From positions 2,356,001-2,420,000 of the forward strand of contig NZ_CP075584.1 in the NCBI RefSeq assembly GCF_027594785.1: a DNA stretch of 64,000 bases, given 5' to 3'. Both the position numbers and the translations under genes were made by a program. This stretch comes from Cryobacterium breve (GTDB lineage Bacteria; Actinomycetota; Actinomycetes; Actinomycetales; Microbacteriaceae). Every line of letters starts with the position of its first letter. The stretch's first letter is position 1. Shown here in pieces: positions 52,862 to 62,329 of the stretch. The notes beneath the pieces were generated by a model, which was not told where the DNA came from, searched no databases, and saw only the letters and a list, made by a program, of their open reading frames with translations.

Positions 52862-54304
52862 ATGGGGGGCATGCAGAGCGTCGCGACAGCCCTCACGCGG
52901 CTGGGCGACCTGGCTGCCACTCCTTCCGTATCCCGCCTCGCCGTTGCCTTCGAGGCCGCGGGCCACGAGCTTGCCCTCGTCGGCGGTCCGGTGCGCGACG
53001 CGTTCCTGGGCCGGACCCTGCACGACCTCGATTTCACGACGGACGCGACCCCGGAGCAGATCCTCACGATCGTCACCCCGATCTCCGAGGCGCAGTGGGA
53101 CATCGGCCGGGCCTTCGGAACCATCGGGGCGAAGGTCGCCGGCGAGACCGTGGAGATCACCACCTACCGGGCGGACAGCTACGACGGGGTCACCCGGAAG
53201 CCGGAGGTCGTGTTCGGGCTGAGCCTGGAGGACGACCTTCTCCGCAGGGACTTCACGGTCAACGCGATGGCGTTGCGCCTCCCCGGGCTGACCCTGGTCG
53301 ACCCGGCGAACGGCATCGGCGACCTCATGGCCGGGGTCCTGCGGACGCCGATCTCGCCCGAGATCTCCTTCGGCGACGACCCGCTGCGCATGATGCGTGC
53401 CGCCAGGTTCACCGCCCAACTCGGTTTCACCCTCGACCTCGACACCGCGATCGCGATGGACGCGATGGCGTCGAGCATCCGCAACATCTCCGCGGAACGG
53501 GTCTGCGAGGAGCTCTGCAAGCTGCTCATCTCCGACAACCCGCACGGCGGCCTCGAACTCCTGGTGGACTCCGGCCTGCTCGACATCGTCCTGCCGGAGA
53601 TTCCGGCGCTGCGCCTCGAGGTCGACGAGCACCACCACCACAAGGACGTCTACCAGCACACCCTCACCGTGCTCGACCAGGCGATCGGTTACGAGAAGTC
53701 CCGGGAGAGCTTCCCGGGCGGACCGGACCTGATCGTGCGGCTCGCCGCACTCTTCCACGACATCGGGAAGCCGGCGACCCGGAAGCTCGAGCCCGGTGGA
53801 ATCGTGAGTTTCTACCACCACGACGTGGTGGGCGCCAAGCTCGCGAAGAAGCGCCTGCGTGCGCTGCGCTTCGACAACGACACGATCGCGGCCGTCTCCC
53901 GGCTGATCGAGCTCCACCTGCGCTTCTTCGGGTACACCGAGGGCGCCTGGACGGATTCGGCCGTCCGCCGCTATGTGCGCGACGCCGGCGACCAGCTCGA
54001 ACGGCTGCACATCCTGACCAGGGCCGACGTGACCACCCGCAACCGGCGCAAGGCCGACCGGCTCGGCTTCGCATACGACGACCTCGAACAGCGCATCCGC
54101 GAACTGGCCGAACAGGAGGAGATGGCCGCGGTGCGGCCTGACCTCGATGGAGAGCAGATCATGGAGATCCTCGGCGTGAAGCCGGGACGGGAGGTCGGAG
54201 AGGCCTACCGGTTCCTGCTCGAGCAGCGCCTGGACGACGGGCCCCTCGGTGTCGAGGAGGCAACGCGCCGTCTCCAGGCGTGGTGGGCGGGCCACGGCCA
54301 GTAG
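52862..54304 (+). CDS. pcnA: CCA tRNA nucleotidyltransferase / poly(A) polymerase family
   Basis: 480 aa from ATG 52862, with ATG 52871 as an alternative. The nucleotidyltransferase head has ALVGGPVRDAFLGR and LHDLDFTTD with the metal-binding carboxylates, then RRDFTVNAMAL. The HD-type phosphohydrolase domain shows HHHHKDVYQHTL and LAALFHDIGKPAT. It adds or repairs the tRNA CCA tail, needed here because none of the three tRNAs in this window encodes CCA. It is divergent from DUF6049 with 70 bp between starts. The Nudix gene that follows in mycobacteria is missing. Confidence 0.94.
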   Translation: MGGMQSVATALTRLGDLAATPSVSRLAVAFEAAGHELALVGGPVRDAFLGRTLHDLDFTTDATPEQILTIVTPISEAQWDIGRAFGTIGAKVAGETVEITTYRADSYDGVTRKPEVVFGLSLEDDLLRRDFTVNAMALRLPGLTLVDPANGIGDLMAGVLRTPISPEISFGDDPLRMMRAARFTAQLGFTLDLDTAIAMDAMASSIRNISAERVCEELCKLLISDNPHGGLELLVDSGLLDIVLPEIPALRLEVDEHHHHKDVYQHTLTVLDQAIGYEKSRESFPGGPDLIVRLAALFHDIGKPATRKLEPGGIVSFYHHDVVGAKLAKKRLRALRFDNDTIAAVSRLIELHLRFFGYTEGAWTDSAVRRYVRDAGDQLERLHILTRADVTTRNRRKADRLGFAYDDLEQRIRELAEQEEMAAVRPDLDGEQIMEILGVKPGREVGEAYRFLLEQRLDDGPLGVEEATRRLQAWWAGHGQ

Positions 54305-54572
54305 CCACTCCTCAACAGGGGCGGATGCGCGTACTTCTCCACAAACGCGACGTCCGGCTGCCCTGTCCTCGGGCGTCGCGGCATGCTCGGACGGACGCAA
54401 GCACGTGCGGCGCGGAGGGCGCCGCGGCGCTGTGGTGGCTTTTGGCCTCCTCATCGAGTAGTCTGGGCAGGTTGTCTGCGCGCCGGATTCCCGGCCTCCG
54501 CTTTCAGCACATGCACAACCCTCCTGTTGCAGAGATTCTGCAGCCGTTTAGTCCGAAGGAGGTGGGTTAGTC

Positions 54573-55158
54573 ATGCATCAGTACGAGTTGATGGTTATCC
54601 TCGATCCCGAGATCGATGAGCGCACCGTAGCTCCCAGCCTTGACAAGTTCCTCAACGTTGTTCGCAACGATGGCGGAACGATTGACAAGGTTGACGTTTG
54701 GGGTCGCCGCCGTCTCGCATACGAGATCAACAAGAAGTCCGAAGGCATCTACGCCGTCGTCGACTTCACCGCGAACGCTTCTGCCACGGCCGAGCTCGAC
54801 CGCCAGCTGAAGCTGTCGGAAGCCGTCATGCGCACCAAGGTTCTCCGCGCAGAAGAAGGCATCGCCCAGGTTGCCGTCGCGAGCAAGCTCGCCGCCGAGA
54901 AGGCCGCCCGCAAGGCAGCCAACCCGAAGGTCATTGCCGCGAAGGCCGAAGCCGCAGCCGCCCCGACCGCCAAGGTCGCCGCGTCTGTCAAGCCCGCATC
55001 GGCTCCCGCCGCCGCAGCCGTCAAGGCCGCAGCCCCGGCAGGCTCCTGCAGCCCCGGCAGCAGTCGCCACCCCGGCAGCAGTCGCCAAGCCCGCAGCGGT
55101 CGCCACACCGGCACCCGCAGCAGCCGTCGACACCGCCGACAAGGCAAGCGACAAGTAG
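54573..55158 (+). CDS. rpsF: 30S ribosomal protein bS6 with long Ala/Pro/Lys-rich tail, one apparent frameshift
   Basis: About 194 aa from ATG 54573 after AAGGAGGTG. Residues 1-95 are standard bS6 ([34 protein letters not shown]). The remaining 100 residues are Ala/Pro/Lys/Val-rich, mostly low complexity, and roughly double the family length. A +1 at 55039-55045 (CAGGCTC for CAGCTC) lies in that tail, and correction keeps an Ala/Pro pattern to TADKASDK. It binds the 30S platform with bS18. It begins the rpsF-ssb-rpsR-rplI operon. Confidence 0.93.
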
Positions 55159-55161
55159 CCC

Positions 55162-55664
55162 ATGGCCGGCGAGACCGTAATCACCGTGGTGGGCAACCTG
55201 ACCAGCGACCCGGAACTGCGTTACACGCAGGGCGGGTTGGCGGTTGCCAACTTCACCATCGCATCCACTCCGCGCAATTTCGATCGCGCATCAAACGAGT
55301 GGAAAGATGGCGACGCATTGTTCCTGCGCGCGAGCGTTTGGCGTGAATTCGCCGAGCACGTCGCCGGTTCACTGACCAAGGGTTCTCGTGTCGTCGCTAC
55401 TGGGCGGCTCAAGCAGCGTTCCTATGAAACGAAGGAAGGCGAGAAGCGCACAAGCTTCGAGCTCGAAATCGACGATATCGGTCCTTCGCTCAAGTACGCC
55501 ACTGCTTCGCTCACTCGCGCTGCATCGTCGTCTTCCCCCGCGGCGGTAACAACGCCGCGGCCGGGAACGACGAGCCCTGGGCAGCCACTCCTCCCGCCGC
55601 CGTCAACAGCGGTGGCGACGTGTGGAACACCCCGGGCAACTTCAGCGACGAGACACCCTTCTAG
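55162..55664 (+). CDS. ssb: Single-stranded DNA-binding protein, one apparent frameshift
   Basis: 167 aa after restoring one C in the run 55535-55539. The OB fold has [21 protein letters not shown] and [20 protein letters not shown], then a Gly/Asn/Pro-rich linker and the acidic tip SDETPF at 55662, which is the partner-binding tail of SSB. Without the correction the frame misses that tip and ends in an unrelated tail. It is 3 bp downstream of rpsF and precedes rpsR, the common bacterial order. It coats ssDNA and recruits repair and replication enzymes. Confidence 0.93.
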
Positions 55665-55725
55665 CCACCCGCGGCGCCCCGGCGTCGCCTGGCTGAAACG
55701 CACTTCTTAAGAAAGTAAGGAAATC

Positions 55726-55990
55726 ATGGCTGGAAAGTCGAGCGGCGACCGCCGCAAAGCCGCTCCGCGGAGCTAAGGGTGGCAAGAACGCCGCTCCCGC
55801 GAAGTCGATCCGGGTTGGTGTCATCGATTACAAAGATGTCCCCACCCTGCGCAAGTTCATCTCCGAGCGTGGAAAGATCCGCGCCCGTCGTATCACCGGT
55901 GTCTCCGTCCAGGAACAGCGCCTCATCGCCCGTGCCGTCAAGAACGCCCGCGAAATGGCGTTGTTGCCCTACGCCGGCTCAGGCAGGTAG
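55726..55990 (+). CDS. rpsR: 30S ribosomal protein bS18, one apparent frameshift
   Basis: About 87 aa from ATG 55726 ([15 protein letters not shown]). One extra base near 55768-55774, next to AGCT, puts a stop (TAA) after CGGAGC; removing it gives RRKAAPRxAKGGKN and continues through [32 protein letters not shown] and [12 protein letters not shown], all canonical bS18. It binds bS6 in the 30S platform. The gene lies 8 bp before rplI. Confidence 0.95.
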
Positions 55991-55998
55991 GTAGCCAA

Positions 55999-56448
55999 AT
56001 GTCGAAAATCATTCTGACGCACGAGGTCTCCGGCCTCGGCGCACCCGGCGACATCGTCGAGGTCAAGAACGGGTTCGCCCGTAACTACCTCTTCCCGCAG
56101 GGTTGGGCCGTTTCCTGGACCCGCGGAGGCGAGAAGCAGATCGAACAGATCAAGGCTGCTCGTGTCGCCCGTGAGCACGCCACGCTCGAAGAGGCCCAGG
56201 CCCTGAAGGCAACCATCGAGAACACCAAGGTCCGTCTGGTCGTCAAGGCCGGAACCGGTGGACGCCTCTTCGGCTCCATCAAGACCACGGATGTTGCCGA
56301 AGCCGTCGCCGCTGCAGGCCTCGGTGCCATCGACAAGCGCAAGATCGAGCTCAGCCCGATCAAGTCCGTCGGCGAGCACCAGGCAACGGTTCGTCTTCGC
56401 GACGAGCTGAGCGCCACCATCACCCTCGTGGTGGTTGCTGCCAAGTAA
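55999..56448 (+). CDS. rplI: 50S ribosomal protein bL9
   Basis: 149 aa from ATG 55999. N-domain [36 protein letters not shown] (in part), a long connecting helix rich in Glu/Ala/Lys, and a C-domain with [16 protein letters not shown]. Complete and in frame. bL9 sits near the L1 stalk and restrains frame slippage. Terminates the rpsF operon before a strong hairpin. Confidence 0.97.
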   Translation: MSKIILTHEVSGLGAPGDIVEVKNGFARNYLFPQGWAVSWTRGGEKQIEQIKAARVAREHATLEEAQALKATIENTKVRLVVKAGTGGRLFGSIKTTDVAEAVAAAGLGAIDKRKIELSPIKSVGEHQATVRLRDELSATITLVVVAAK

Positions 56449-56464
56449 GCAGTCTCACTGCCGG

Positions 56465-56500
56465 CCTAGCGGCGGACTCCCACCGGAGTCCGCCGCTAGG
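56465..56500 (+). terminator. Strong hairpin after rplI
   Basis: 16-bp perfect stem (CCTAGCGGCGGACTCC and complement) with a 4-base loop CACC, 16 bp after the rplI stop. A CTCGTTT tract follows. It separates the ribosomal operon from the AT-rich DnaA-box region. Confidence 0.88.
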
Positions 56501-56559
56501 CTCGTTTAAGGCCCCAATCACCCCTTTTGAGGGTGTTTTCAGTTGATGAATCCCCACAT

Positions 56560-56756
56560 TTGTACACAGGATTTCTTACCGGCACGAACCTTCAAGGTGT
56601 ACTTGAACCAGCTTTTTACCCACAGGTGTGAATAGAATTTTTACCTGATCAGATCGTATAAAATTTTAAAAGAAGAATAGTTTTCCACAGCCGAGTCCAC
56701 AGGTTGTGCACACGACTCGCGGCGTTTCGCCCGTATTCTGCACAGTGTTATCCACA
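56560..56756. other. AT-rich DnaA-box cluster (origin-like) upstream of dnaB
   Basis: Six DnaA-box-like sites in one orientation lie in the rplI-dnaB gap: TTGTACACA 56560-56568, TTACCCACA 56616-56624, TTTTCCACA 56681-56689, a weaker GAGTCCACA near 56693, TTGTGCACA 56704-56712 and the perfect TTATCCACA 56748-56756. Between them, 56646-56680 is strongly AT-rich (GTATAAAATTTTAAAAGAAG). The same combination marks bacterial origins. Expected roles are an alternative origin, a DnaA titration site or DnaA control of dnaB. Confidence 0.7.
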
Positions 56757-56884
56757 GGGTGGTTTGTTGCCTCCTGAAGCCGGTCCGTATGGTGGGCACG
56801 CGGCCGGATTTCGAGGTGTGCCGGGATCGTCCGATGGTGTCGGCGGTCCCTGATAGAACATCACCACGGACAAAGGAGGCACGG

Positions 56885-58277
56885 TTGTCGATCGCTCACC
56901 TGGGTCTGGCGGATAAACGCGGTACCGATCTGCGCAGTGGCACAGAAACGCGGCACACCGAGCGAACGCTCCCCCACGACCTACTCGCCGAGCAGAGCGC
57001 CCTCGGCGGCATGATGCTCAGCAAGGACGCCGTCGCGGACGTCGTGGAGACCGTTCGGGCCGCGGACTTCTACATCCCCAAGCACGAGCTGATCTTCGAC
57101 GCGATCCTGTCGCTCTACGCGCAGGGTGAGCCGACCGACGTCATCGCCGTCACCGACGAACTCACCAAACTCGGCGAACTGTCCCGTGCAGGCGGCGCAG
57201 ACTACCTGCACACCCTCACGAGCCTCGTTCCGACCGCGGCAAACGCGGGTTTCTACTCCTCCATCGTCGCCGAACGTGCCCTGCTGCGCCGCCTCGTCGA
57301 GGCAGGCACCCGCATCGCCCAGATGGGCTATTCAGGAGAAGGCGAAGTCCTCGACCTCGTCAATAACGCCCAGGCCGAGATCTACGCCGTCACCGGGAGC
57401 ACCGAGACCGAAGACTACGTGCCCCTCACCGACGCCGTGACCGCGGCGATCGACGAGATCGAGGCCGCCAAGGGCAAAGACGGCCAGATGACCGGCGTGC
57501 CGACCGGCTTCGCGGACATGGACGAGCTCACCAACGGTTTCCACCCGGGCCAGCTCATCATCGTCGCCGCCCGACCCGCCCTCGGTAAGTCCACCCTGGC
57601 GCTCGACTTCGCGCGCTCAGCCTCGATCAAGCACGACATGCCGAGTATCTTCTTCTCCCTCGAAATGGGCCGCAGCGAAATTGCGATGCGCCTGCTCTCG
57701 GCCGAGGCATCCGTGCCCCTGCAGAGCATGCGCAAGGGCACCGTCGATGCCCGCGACTGGACCACCATCGCGGCGACCCGCGGACGCATCAATGACGCCC
57801 CGCTCTACATCGACGACAGCCCCAACATGACCCTCGTCGAGATCAGGGCCAAGTGCCGTCGCCTCAAGCAGCGCGTCGGTCTCAAGATGGTCATCATCGA
57901 CTACCTGCAGCTGATGACCTCAGGCAAAAAAGTCGAATCGCGCCAGCAGGAAGTCAGCGAGTTCTCCCGGGCGCTCAAGCTCATGGCCAAGGAACTCCAG
58001 GTGCCCGTGATCGCCCTCTCCCAGGCTCAACCGTGGACCGGAGCAGCGCGCGGACAAGATGCCCGCGATCTCCGACCTCCGTGAGTCGGGTTCGCTCGAG
58101 CAGGACGCCGACATGGTCATCCTGCTGCACCGCGAGAGCGCGTATGAGAAGGACAACCCCCGGGCAGGCGAGGCCGACCTGATCGTGGCCAAGCACCGCA
58201 ACGGACCCACGCGAACCGTGACCGTCGCCTTCCACGGCCACTATTCGCGCTTCGCGGATCTCGCGCCCGGTTCGTAG
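56885..58277 (+). CDS. dnaB: Replicative DNA helicase DnaB, one apparent frameshift
   Basis: It starts at TTG 56885 (LSIAHLGLADKRG) because AGGAGG lies 7 bp upstream. About 464 aa. The N-terminal domain has LPHDLLAEQSALGGMML; the RecA-like domain has AARPALGKSTLALDFAR (Walker A), SLEMGRSEIAMRLLSAE, VVIIDYLQLM (Walker B), and the arginine-finger region SLEQDADMV. A +1 at 58022-58028 (CAGGCTC for CAGCTC) splits ALSQ from LNRGPEQRADK. It unwinds DNA at the fork, loaded by DciA. No intein is present. Confidence 0.96.
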
Positions 58278-58395
58278 ATTCCGCGTTAAAGCGACCCCCC
58301 ATCCCCGGTACGCTAGCGGGAGGGCGGTAAAACCGCGCAAGCTTTCGGATTGTCCGGATTTGCTCGTGGCTGGCCGCCGCGAAGGAGATACCCGC

Positions 58396-59560
58396 GTGAA
58401 GGTTGGCATTGGGCGAGAGCGCATCGAGGGAGAGCGGCGAGTCGCCGCCACACCGGAGACTGTGCAGCAACTACGAGGCCTCGGTGTCGAGGTCCTGATC
58501 GAGGCCGGCGCCGGCATCGCTGCAGGTTTCTCCGATCGTTCATACGCGGATGCCGGTGCCACCGTCGTGCCGCAGCTCACCCTCGATGACCTCGACGTCT
58601 ACTGCCACGTGCGCCCGCTGACCCCCCAGGTGGCCGCCCGGCTCCACTCCGGCCTCGTCACCGTCGGACTCGCCGCCCCCGCCAACGAACTCCCGACCGT
58701 CACGGCCCTCGCCGCGGCCGGCGTCACGGCCTTCGCCCTCGAACTCGTGCCGCGCATCAGCCGCGCCCAGTCGATGGACGCCCTGACCTCGCAGGCCCTC
58801 GTCGCCGGCTACCGGGTCGTCCTCGAGGCGGCCATCCGCTTCCCGCGGTTCTTCCCGATGTACATGACCGCTGCCGGCACCATCCCGCCCGCGCGCGTCC
58901 TCGTCCTCGGCGCCGGTGTGGCCGGCCTGCAGGCGATCGCGACGGCCAAGCGCCTCGGCGCGCGCGTCTCGGCGTACGACGTGCGCCCGGCATCCGCCAA
59001 CGAGGTCACCTCGATGGGCGGAACCTTCGTGACGCTCGACCTGGATGCCGTCGAGGGCGCAGGCGGGTACGCCCGCGAACCTCAGCGAAGACCGCGCCGT
59101 CCGCCAGCGTGAGCTCCTCGCCCCCCACGTCGCCGCAGCGGATGTCCTCATCACCACGGCCGCGATCCCCGGCCGCCCCGCACCCCTGCTCGTGACGCAC
59201 GACATGGTCACCGGCATGCGGCCCGGCTCCGTCGTCGTCGACCTCGCCGCCGAAACCGGCGGAAACGTCGAGGGCGTCGTCGCCGGCGTCGACACCCTCG
59301 TTCCGGTCGCGAGCGGGGACGGAACCGTCACCCTCGTCGGGATGAAGGACGCGGCATCCACGATGCCCGCAGACGCCTCACGCCTGTACGCCAAGAACGT
59401 CGCGAACCTGCTCGCTCTCATGACGAGCGAGGGCCAGGTCGCCCCCGATTTCACCGACGAGGTCATCGCCGGCGCATGCCTCACCCACTCGGGCGAAGTG
59501 ACGCACGAACCGACCAAGGCCGCCCTCGCGGCCCAGGCCGCGCTGCAAGGAGAAGACTGA
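58396..59560 (+). CDS. pntAA: NAD(P) transhydrogenase alpha subunit, NAD(H)-binding domain, one apparent frameshift
   Basis: 387 aa from GTG 58396, with GAAGGAG 8 bp upstream. Alanine-dehydrogenase-like N domain (VGIGRERIEGERRVAATPETV in part) then Rossmann motif VLVLGAGVAGLQAIATAKRLGA and AETGGNVEG. An extra base around 59077-59083 (GAACCTC) interrupts GGYARE-LSEDRAV. Cytosolic domain I of the split three-gene transhydrogenase that binds NAD(H). Immediately followed by pntAB with an ATGA-type overlap. Confidence 0.93.
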
Positions 59561-59870
59561 TGGATCCGATCACCCTGTTGACCGTGGTGGTGCTGGCGGT
59601 CTTCGTCGGCTTTGAAGTGGTCTCGAAGGTCTCGAGCACCCTGCACACCCCGCTGATGAGCGGCGCGAACGCCATTCACGGCATCATCCTGATCGGCGCG
59701 ATCACCGTCGCCGGCCAGACGACCAACATCTGGCTGCTCATCGTGGCCCTCCTCGCCGTGCTTCTCGCGACGGCGAACCTCGTCGGCGGCTTCGTCGTCA
59801 CCGACCGGATGCTCAAAATGTTCGCCCCCGCAAACCGGCCGGCGCCGACTCGAAGGACACCGCCAAATGA
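59560..59870 (+). CDS. pntAB: NAD(P) transhydrogenase alpha subunit, membrane part, one apparent frameshift
   Basis: 103 aa from ATG 59560, overlapping pntAA. Three or four helices: LLTVVVLAVFVGFEVVSKV, SGANAIHGIILIGAITVAG (with the conserved segment before the His), IWLLIVALLAVLLATANLVGGFVV. One base is missing from the A-run at 59832-59834 (AAAA expected), giving the end PAGADSKDTAK and TGA at 59868, overlapping the pntB start by 4 bp. It forms part of the proton channel. Confidence 0.9.
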
Positions 59871-61240
59871 GCCTGCTCAGCCCCGAGTGGACCGGGCTTC
59901 TCTATCTGGTCTCCGCCGTCTGCTTCATCCTCGCCCTCCGCGGCCTGTCCTCGCCCAAAACCGCCCGCCGCGGCAACCTGATCGGCGCCGCCGGAGCGCT
60001 CCTCGCCGTCATCACGGTGTTCCTCTCGGTCCGGATGGAAAACATCCCCGCCATCATCGTGGCCATCGCGGTCGGTTCGGCCATCGCAGCCCCGATCTCA
60101 CGCCGCGTGCAGATGACGCAGATGCCCCAACTCGTCGCCCTGTTCAATGGCGTCGGCGGCGGCGCAGCGGCTCTCGTGGCAATGCTCGAACTCGGTGAAA
60201 GCGCCAACGGCTGGACCAGGGTCGCCGTCGTCTTCACGATGCTCGTCGGCGCCGTGTCCTTCGCCGGTTCCGCTGTCACCGTGGGCAAGCTCCAGGGCCT
60301 GATCAGCTCCCGCCCGCTCGTGTTCCCCGGGCTCGCCTGGGTCATGGGCGGCATCGTCCTCCTGGCGCTCGTCACCGGCGGCTTCGTCGTCGGCACCGGT
60401 GCCGCGGGCTGGGCGGTCGTGCTGCTCGTGCTGGGCCTCGTCGTCGGCGCCCTGCTCGTGCTGCCGGTCGGCGGCGCGGACGTGCCCATCGTCATCTCCC
60501 TCCTGAACGCATTCACCGGACTCGCCGTCGCGGCCTCCGGCATCGTGATCGGCAACCTGCTGCTCGTCGTCGCCGGCACCCTCGTCGGTGCGAGCGGCAC
60601 GATCCTGACCCGCGCGATGGCCGCCGCCATGGGCCGCGGCGTCAGCGGCATCATGTTCGGCGCCTTCAAAGGCGGCTCGACCGCAGGCTCGACCACGCAG
60701 AGCGACCGCCCGGTCCGCTCCTCGAGCCCCGAAGACGTCGCCGTGCTGCTCAACTACGCCCAGCGGGTCGTCATCGTTCCCGGCTACGGCCTGGCCGTGG
60801 CCCAGGGCCAGCACACGATCGCCGAACTCGCCACGACCCTGCAGGCCAGGGGCGTCGAGGTCGTCTTCGCGATCCACCCCGTGGCCGGCCGGATGCCCGG
60901 GCACATGAACGTGCTCCTCGCCGAGGCCAACGTGCCGTACGAATCGCTCAAGGAAATGGCCGAGGTCAACCCCGAGTTCAAGAACACCGACGTCGCCCTC
61001 GTCGTCGGCGCGAACGACGTGGTCAACCCCGCGGCCAAGACCTCGCCCGGTTCCCCGATCTACGGCATGCCGATCCTCGACGTCGGCGACGCCCGCCAGG
61101 TCGTCTTCCTCAAGCGCTCGATGCGCCCCGGCTTCGCTGGCATCGAGAACGAGCTGCTCTACGACCCGAAGACGACGCTGCTGTTCGGCGACGCCAAGGA
61201 TTCCCTCACCAAGATCCTCGGCGCGGTCAACGCGCTCTAG
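59867..61240 (+). CDS. pntB: NAD(P) transhydrogenase beta subunit
   Basis: 457 aa, ATG 59867, overlapping pntAB. Eight or so helices with QMPQLVALFNGVGGGAAALVA and the proton-channel region, followed by the cytosolic NADP(H)-binding domain III with VVIVPGYGLAVAQGQH, HPVAGRMPGHMNVLLAEA, NDVVNPAA and SMRPGFAGIENELLY. Intact. With the two alpha parts it uses the proton gradient to reduce NADP+ with NADH, supplying NADPH for biosynthesis and for TrxB. Confidence 0.96.
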   Translation: MSLLSPEWTGLLYLVSAVCFILALRGLSSPKTARRGNLIGAAGALLAVITVFLSVRMENIPAIIVAIAVGSAIAAPISRRVQMTQMPQLVALFNGVGGGAAALVAMLELGESANGWTRVAVVFTMLVGAVSFAGSAVTVGKLQGLISSRPLVFPGLAWVMGGIVLLALVTGGFVVGTGAAGWAVVLLVLGLVVGALLVLPVGGADVPIVISLLNAFTGLAVAASGIVIGNLLLVVAGTLVGASGTILTRAMAAAMGRGVSGIMFGAFKGGSTAGSTTQSDRPVRSSSPEDVAVLLNYAQRVVIVPGYGLAVAQGQHTIAELATTLQARGVEVVFAIHPVAGRMPGHMNVLLAEANVPYESLKEMAEVNPEFKNTDVALVVGANDVVNPAAKTSPGSPIYGMPILDVGDARQVVFLKRSMRPGFAGIENELLYDPKTTLLFGDAKDSLTKILGAVNAL

Positions 61241-61355
61241 ATCCCTTTGAGAGCGGATGCTCCGACCCGGCCCGCGTAGACTTGGGCAGTCTCGCCACCC
61301 GATGACGAGCATCCGCTCGCAGGCAGGAAGCCGCAGGCACGAAAGGGGTCTCCGC

Positions 61356-61979
61356 ATGGCCGACGCACCCGCCGCTGCCGGCACGGACCACCGCGCCGCC
61401 GGCTACTGGACCGTGCCCCTCGTGCGCGCAGGCGTCGCCGTCGTCCCGGCCGTCCTGATCACCTTCACCGCGAACCACTCCCCGGAATTCGGGCTCCTGG
61501 TGTTCGGCGCCTTCGCCCTCATGAGCGGCGTCATCGTCGCCGTGCTGAGTCGGCGCACGCTCGCTGACTCCCGGGAACGCAGCGCCTTCCTCGTGCAGGG
61601 TATTGCCGGTGTCGTCGCCGGAGCGCTCGCCCTCGCCTTCCACGGCGGCGGGCTCGGCTTCTTCCTCTACCTCGTCACGGTGTGGGGCATCGTGACCGGT
61701 TCTCTGGAACTGTCGAGCGGCATCCGTGCCCGGCGCAGGGACCCGGCGGACCGCGACTGGCTCGTGATGGGCGCTGCAACCGTGCTGTTCGCGATCGTCG
61801 TGCTGGTGCTGCCGCCGAACGTCGTCGTCTCCGTCGGGTTGCTCGGCGCCTACCTCGTGATGCTCGCGGTCTACCTCGGCATCGCCGCGTTCTCGCTCAA
61901 GTGGGCCGTGGCCGCCGCCGCAGAGACATCCGTCGACTCGATTCACTCCGCAGCACCCAACGATTCGGACACCCAGTGA
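61356..61979 (+). CDS. Multi-pass membrane protein, HdeD/DUF308-like
   Basis: 207 aa from ATG 61356. Six probable membrane helices in a two-by-three pattern (VRAGVAVVPAVLITF, GLLVFGAFALMSGVIVAVL, FLVQGIAGVVAGALALAF, GFFLYLVTVWGIVTG, WLVMGAATVLFAIVVLVL, VVSVGLLGAYLVMLAVYLG). This resembles the HdeD acid-stress family by topology only. Function not known. Its stop overlaps the next small gene by 4 bp. Confidence 0.78.
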   Translation: MADAPAAAGTDHRAAGYWTVPLVRAGVAVVPAVLITFTANHSPEFGLLVFGAFALMSGVIVAVLSRRTLADSRERSAFLVQGIAGVVAGALALAFHGGGLGFFLYLVTVWGIVTGSLELSSGIRARRRDPADRDWLVMGAATVLFAIVVLVLPPNVVVSVGLLGAYLVMLAVYLGIAAFSLKWAVAAAAETSVDSIHSAAPNDSDTQ

Positions 61980-62236
61980 CCCAGAACACGCCGCGCAAGC
62001 CCAGCCGCTCCGAAGTGCTGAAGCCGCTCGAACTGGTCGGCCTCGCCGGCGTGATGGCCGTGTTCCTCGGGCTCGTCGTGCTGATGAGCACCCGGGAGCC
62101 ACTGCTTGCGCTGATCGGGTTCGGCATCACGTTCATCGTCGTGCTCGTCGTGATCGCCATGCTCGTGCTCAACATGAAGCCCAACGACGCCGAGAAGACC
62201 GACATCGACGAGCAGGACAAGGGCCAGCAGCCCTAA
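61976..62236 (+). CDS. Small two-helix membrane protein
   Basis: 86 aa starting at GTG 61976, inside the previous stop (GTGA). The helices LVGLAGVMAVFLGLVVLMST and LIGFGITFIVVLVVIAMLVLNM are separated by a short REPLLA turn, with an acidic C-terminus EKTDIDEQDKGQQP. Actinobacterial ABC-transporter-adjacent proteins of this kind are common; no function is known. Probably co-transcribed with the HdeD-like gene. Confidence 0.75.
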   Translation: MTQNTPRKPSRSEVLKPLELVGLAGVMAVFLGLVVLMSTREPLLALIGFGITFIVVLVVIAMLVLNMKPNDAEKTDIDEQDKGQQP

Positions 62237-62238
62237 CC

Positions 62239-62315
62239 AATTCGACGGAGTTTTTGCCCGGAAAGCGCTTAGATCGCGCTCTCAGGTGGTGAAAAACCAA
62301 AATCTCCGTCGAATT
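62239..62315. repeat. Inverted repeat between convergent genes
   Basis: The arms AATTCGACGGAG (62239-62250) and CTCCGTCGAATT (62304-62315) are perfectly complementary; T5/A5 tracts just inside extend the pairing and a small AGCGCT-like stem lies in the loop. It may be a bidirectional terminator or a dispersed palindromic element. Confidence 0.75.
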
Positions 62316-62329
62316 AGTGAGGTGCGGGG

